A DNA stretch of 38,469 nucleotides, taken from contig JAIKZH010000027.1 in the NCBI GenBank assembly GCA_024682395.1, forward strand, positions 1 through 38,469, read 5' to 3'. Under the pieces are notes generated by a model. It was not told where the DNA came from. It did not search any database and saw only the letters and a list, made by a program, of their open reading frames with translations. Below are positions 38,438-38,469 of this stretch, one piece after another. The position numbers and the translations under genes were made by a program. Positions within the stretch are counted from its first letter, which is position 1. Each line of letters starts with the position of its first letter. The stretch is from Bacteroidaceae bacterium (GTDB lineage: Bacteria; Bacteroidota; Bacteroidia; Bacteroidales; Bacteroidaceae).

Positions 38438-38469
38438 TTACTCCAATTTGATTTCTTTAACCGACATTT
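38438..38469 (-). other. Possible 3' end of a gene that continues past the window
   Basis: Reading leftward from the edge on the minus strand, the last codons give ...MSVKEIKLE followed by TAA at 38440-38438, then a spacer with the ruvX promoter. That ending is plausible for a protein C-terminus, but 10 codons are too few to identify or prove a gene. Confidence 0.25.

Overview
This 38.5 kb window is an AT-rich, gene-dense chromosomal segment from a member of the Bacteroidota, most likely Bacteroidales and probably Prevotella-like. The evidence is: (i) recurrent promoter -7 boxes of the Bacteroidota form TAnnTTTG; (ii) families largely confined to this phylum (DUF4494, DUF4923-like lipoprotein, the complete Bat operon, recF followed by a DUF721/DciA-like gene, eukaryotic-type glycogen branching enzyme); (iii) many signal peptides and lipoboxes with weak Shine-Dalgarno sequences. 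I see no rRNA, tRNA, CRISPR array, insertion sequence, integrase or phage gene.

Layout. 61-3291: a secreted GH2 beta-galactosidase. 3434-6671 (minus): an operon-like run of MBL-fold hydrolase, panB, GT2 glycosyltransferase and DUF456 membrane protein. 6800-7531: a DUF4923-like lipoprotein, closed by a strong bidirectional terminator shared with the convergent run 10290-7621 (minus) of DUF4494, YggS, a Crp/Fnr-type regulator and a D-2-hydroxyacid dehydrogenase. 10541-15474 (plus): a secreted MORN-repeat protein, a YhcH/NanQ-like sugar protein, a glycogen branching enzyme and a membrane protein. 15524-16027 (minus): a small membrane-anchored protein with a possible HIRAN-like domain. 16288-17370: mannose-1-phosphate guanylyltransferase.

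17642-26360 (plus) is the centrepiece, a full Bat (Bacteroides aerotolerance) operon: MoxR ATPase, DUF58 protein, a membrane-anchored BatD-like protein, BatA and BatB (VWA domains), BatC (TPR plus an extreme Lys/Asp/Asn tract), and one ORF that joins BatD and BatE. It is followed by a PAP2 phosphatase. The likely logic is a membrane complex of VWA adhesion domains and periplasmic Ig-like, TPR and SH3 domains, remodelled by the MoxR chaperone.

27123-28510 (minus): recF and a DciA-like DUF721 gene, overlapping by 4 nt; recF seems to be transcribed from a promoter so close that its mRNA would be leaderless. 28806-29960 (plus): a DegT-family sugar aminotransferase behind a 295-bp non-coding leader. 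29920-38348 (minus): seven genes with gaps of 5-41 nt (ruvX, def, TPR protein, small lipoprotein, GH51 arabinofuranosidase, rluA-family pseudouridine synthase, glycosyltransferase), behaving as one operon that mixes housekeeping and glycan functions.

Nothing here is clearly an undescribed defence or mobile system. The items most worth a second look are the BatD-BatE fusion, the BatC low-complexity tract, the possible HIRAN-like membrane protein, the leaderless recF, the structured leader before the aminotransferase, and the glycan genes inside the ruvX-def run. Several start codons were moved downstream of the first possible start because that start lies inside a -7 promoter box.
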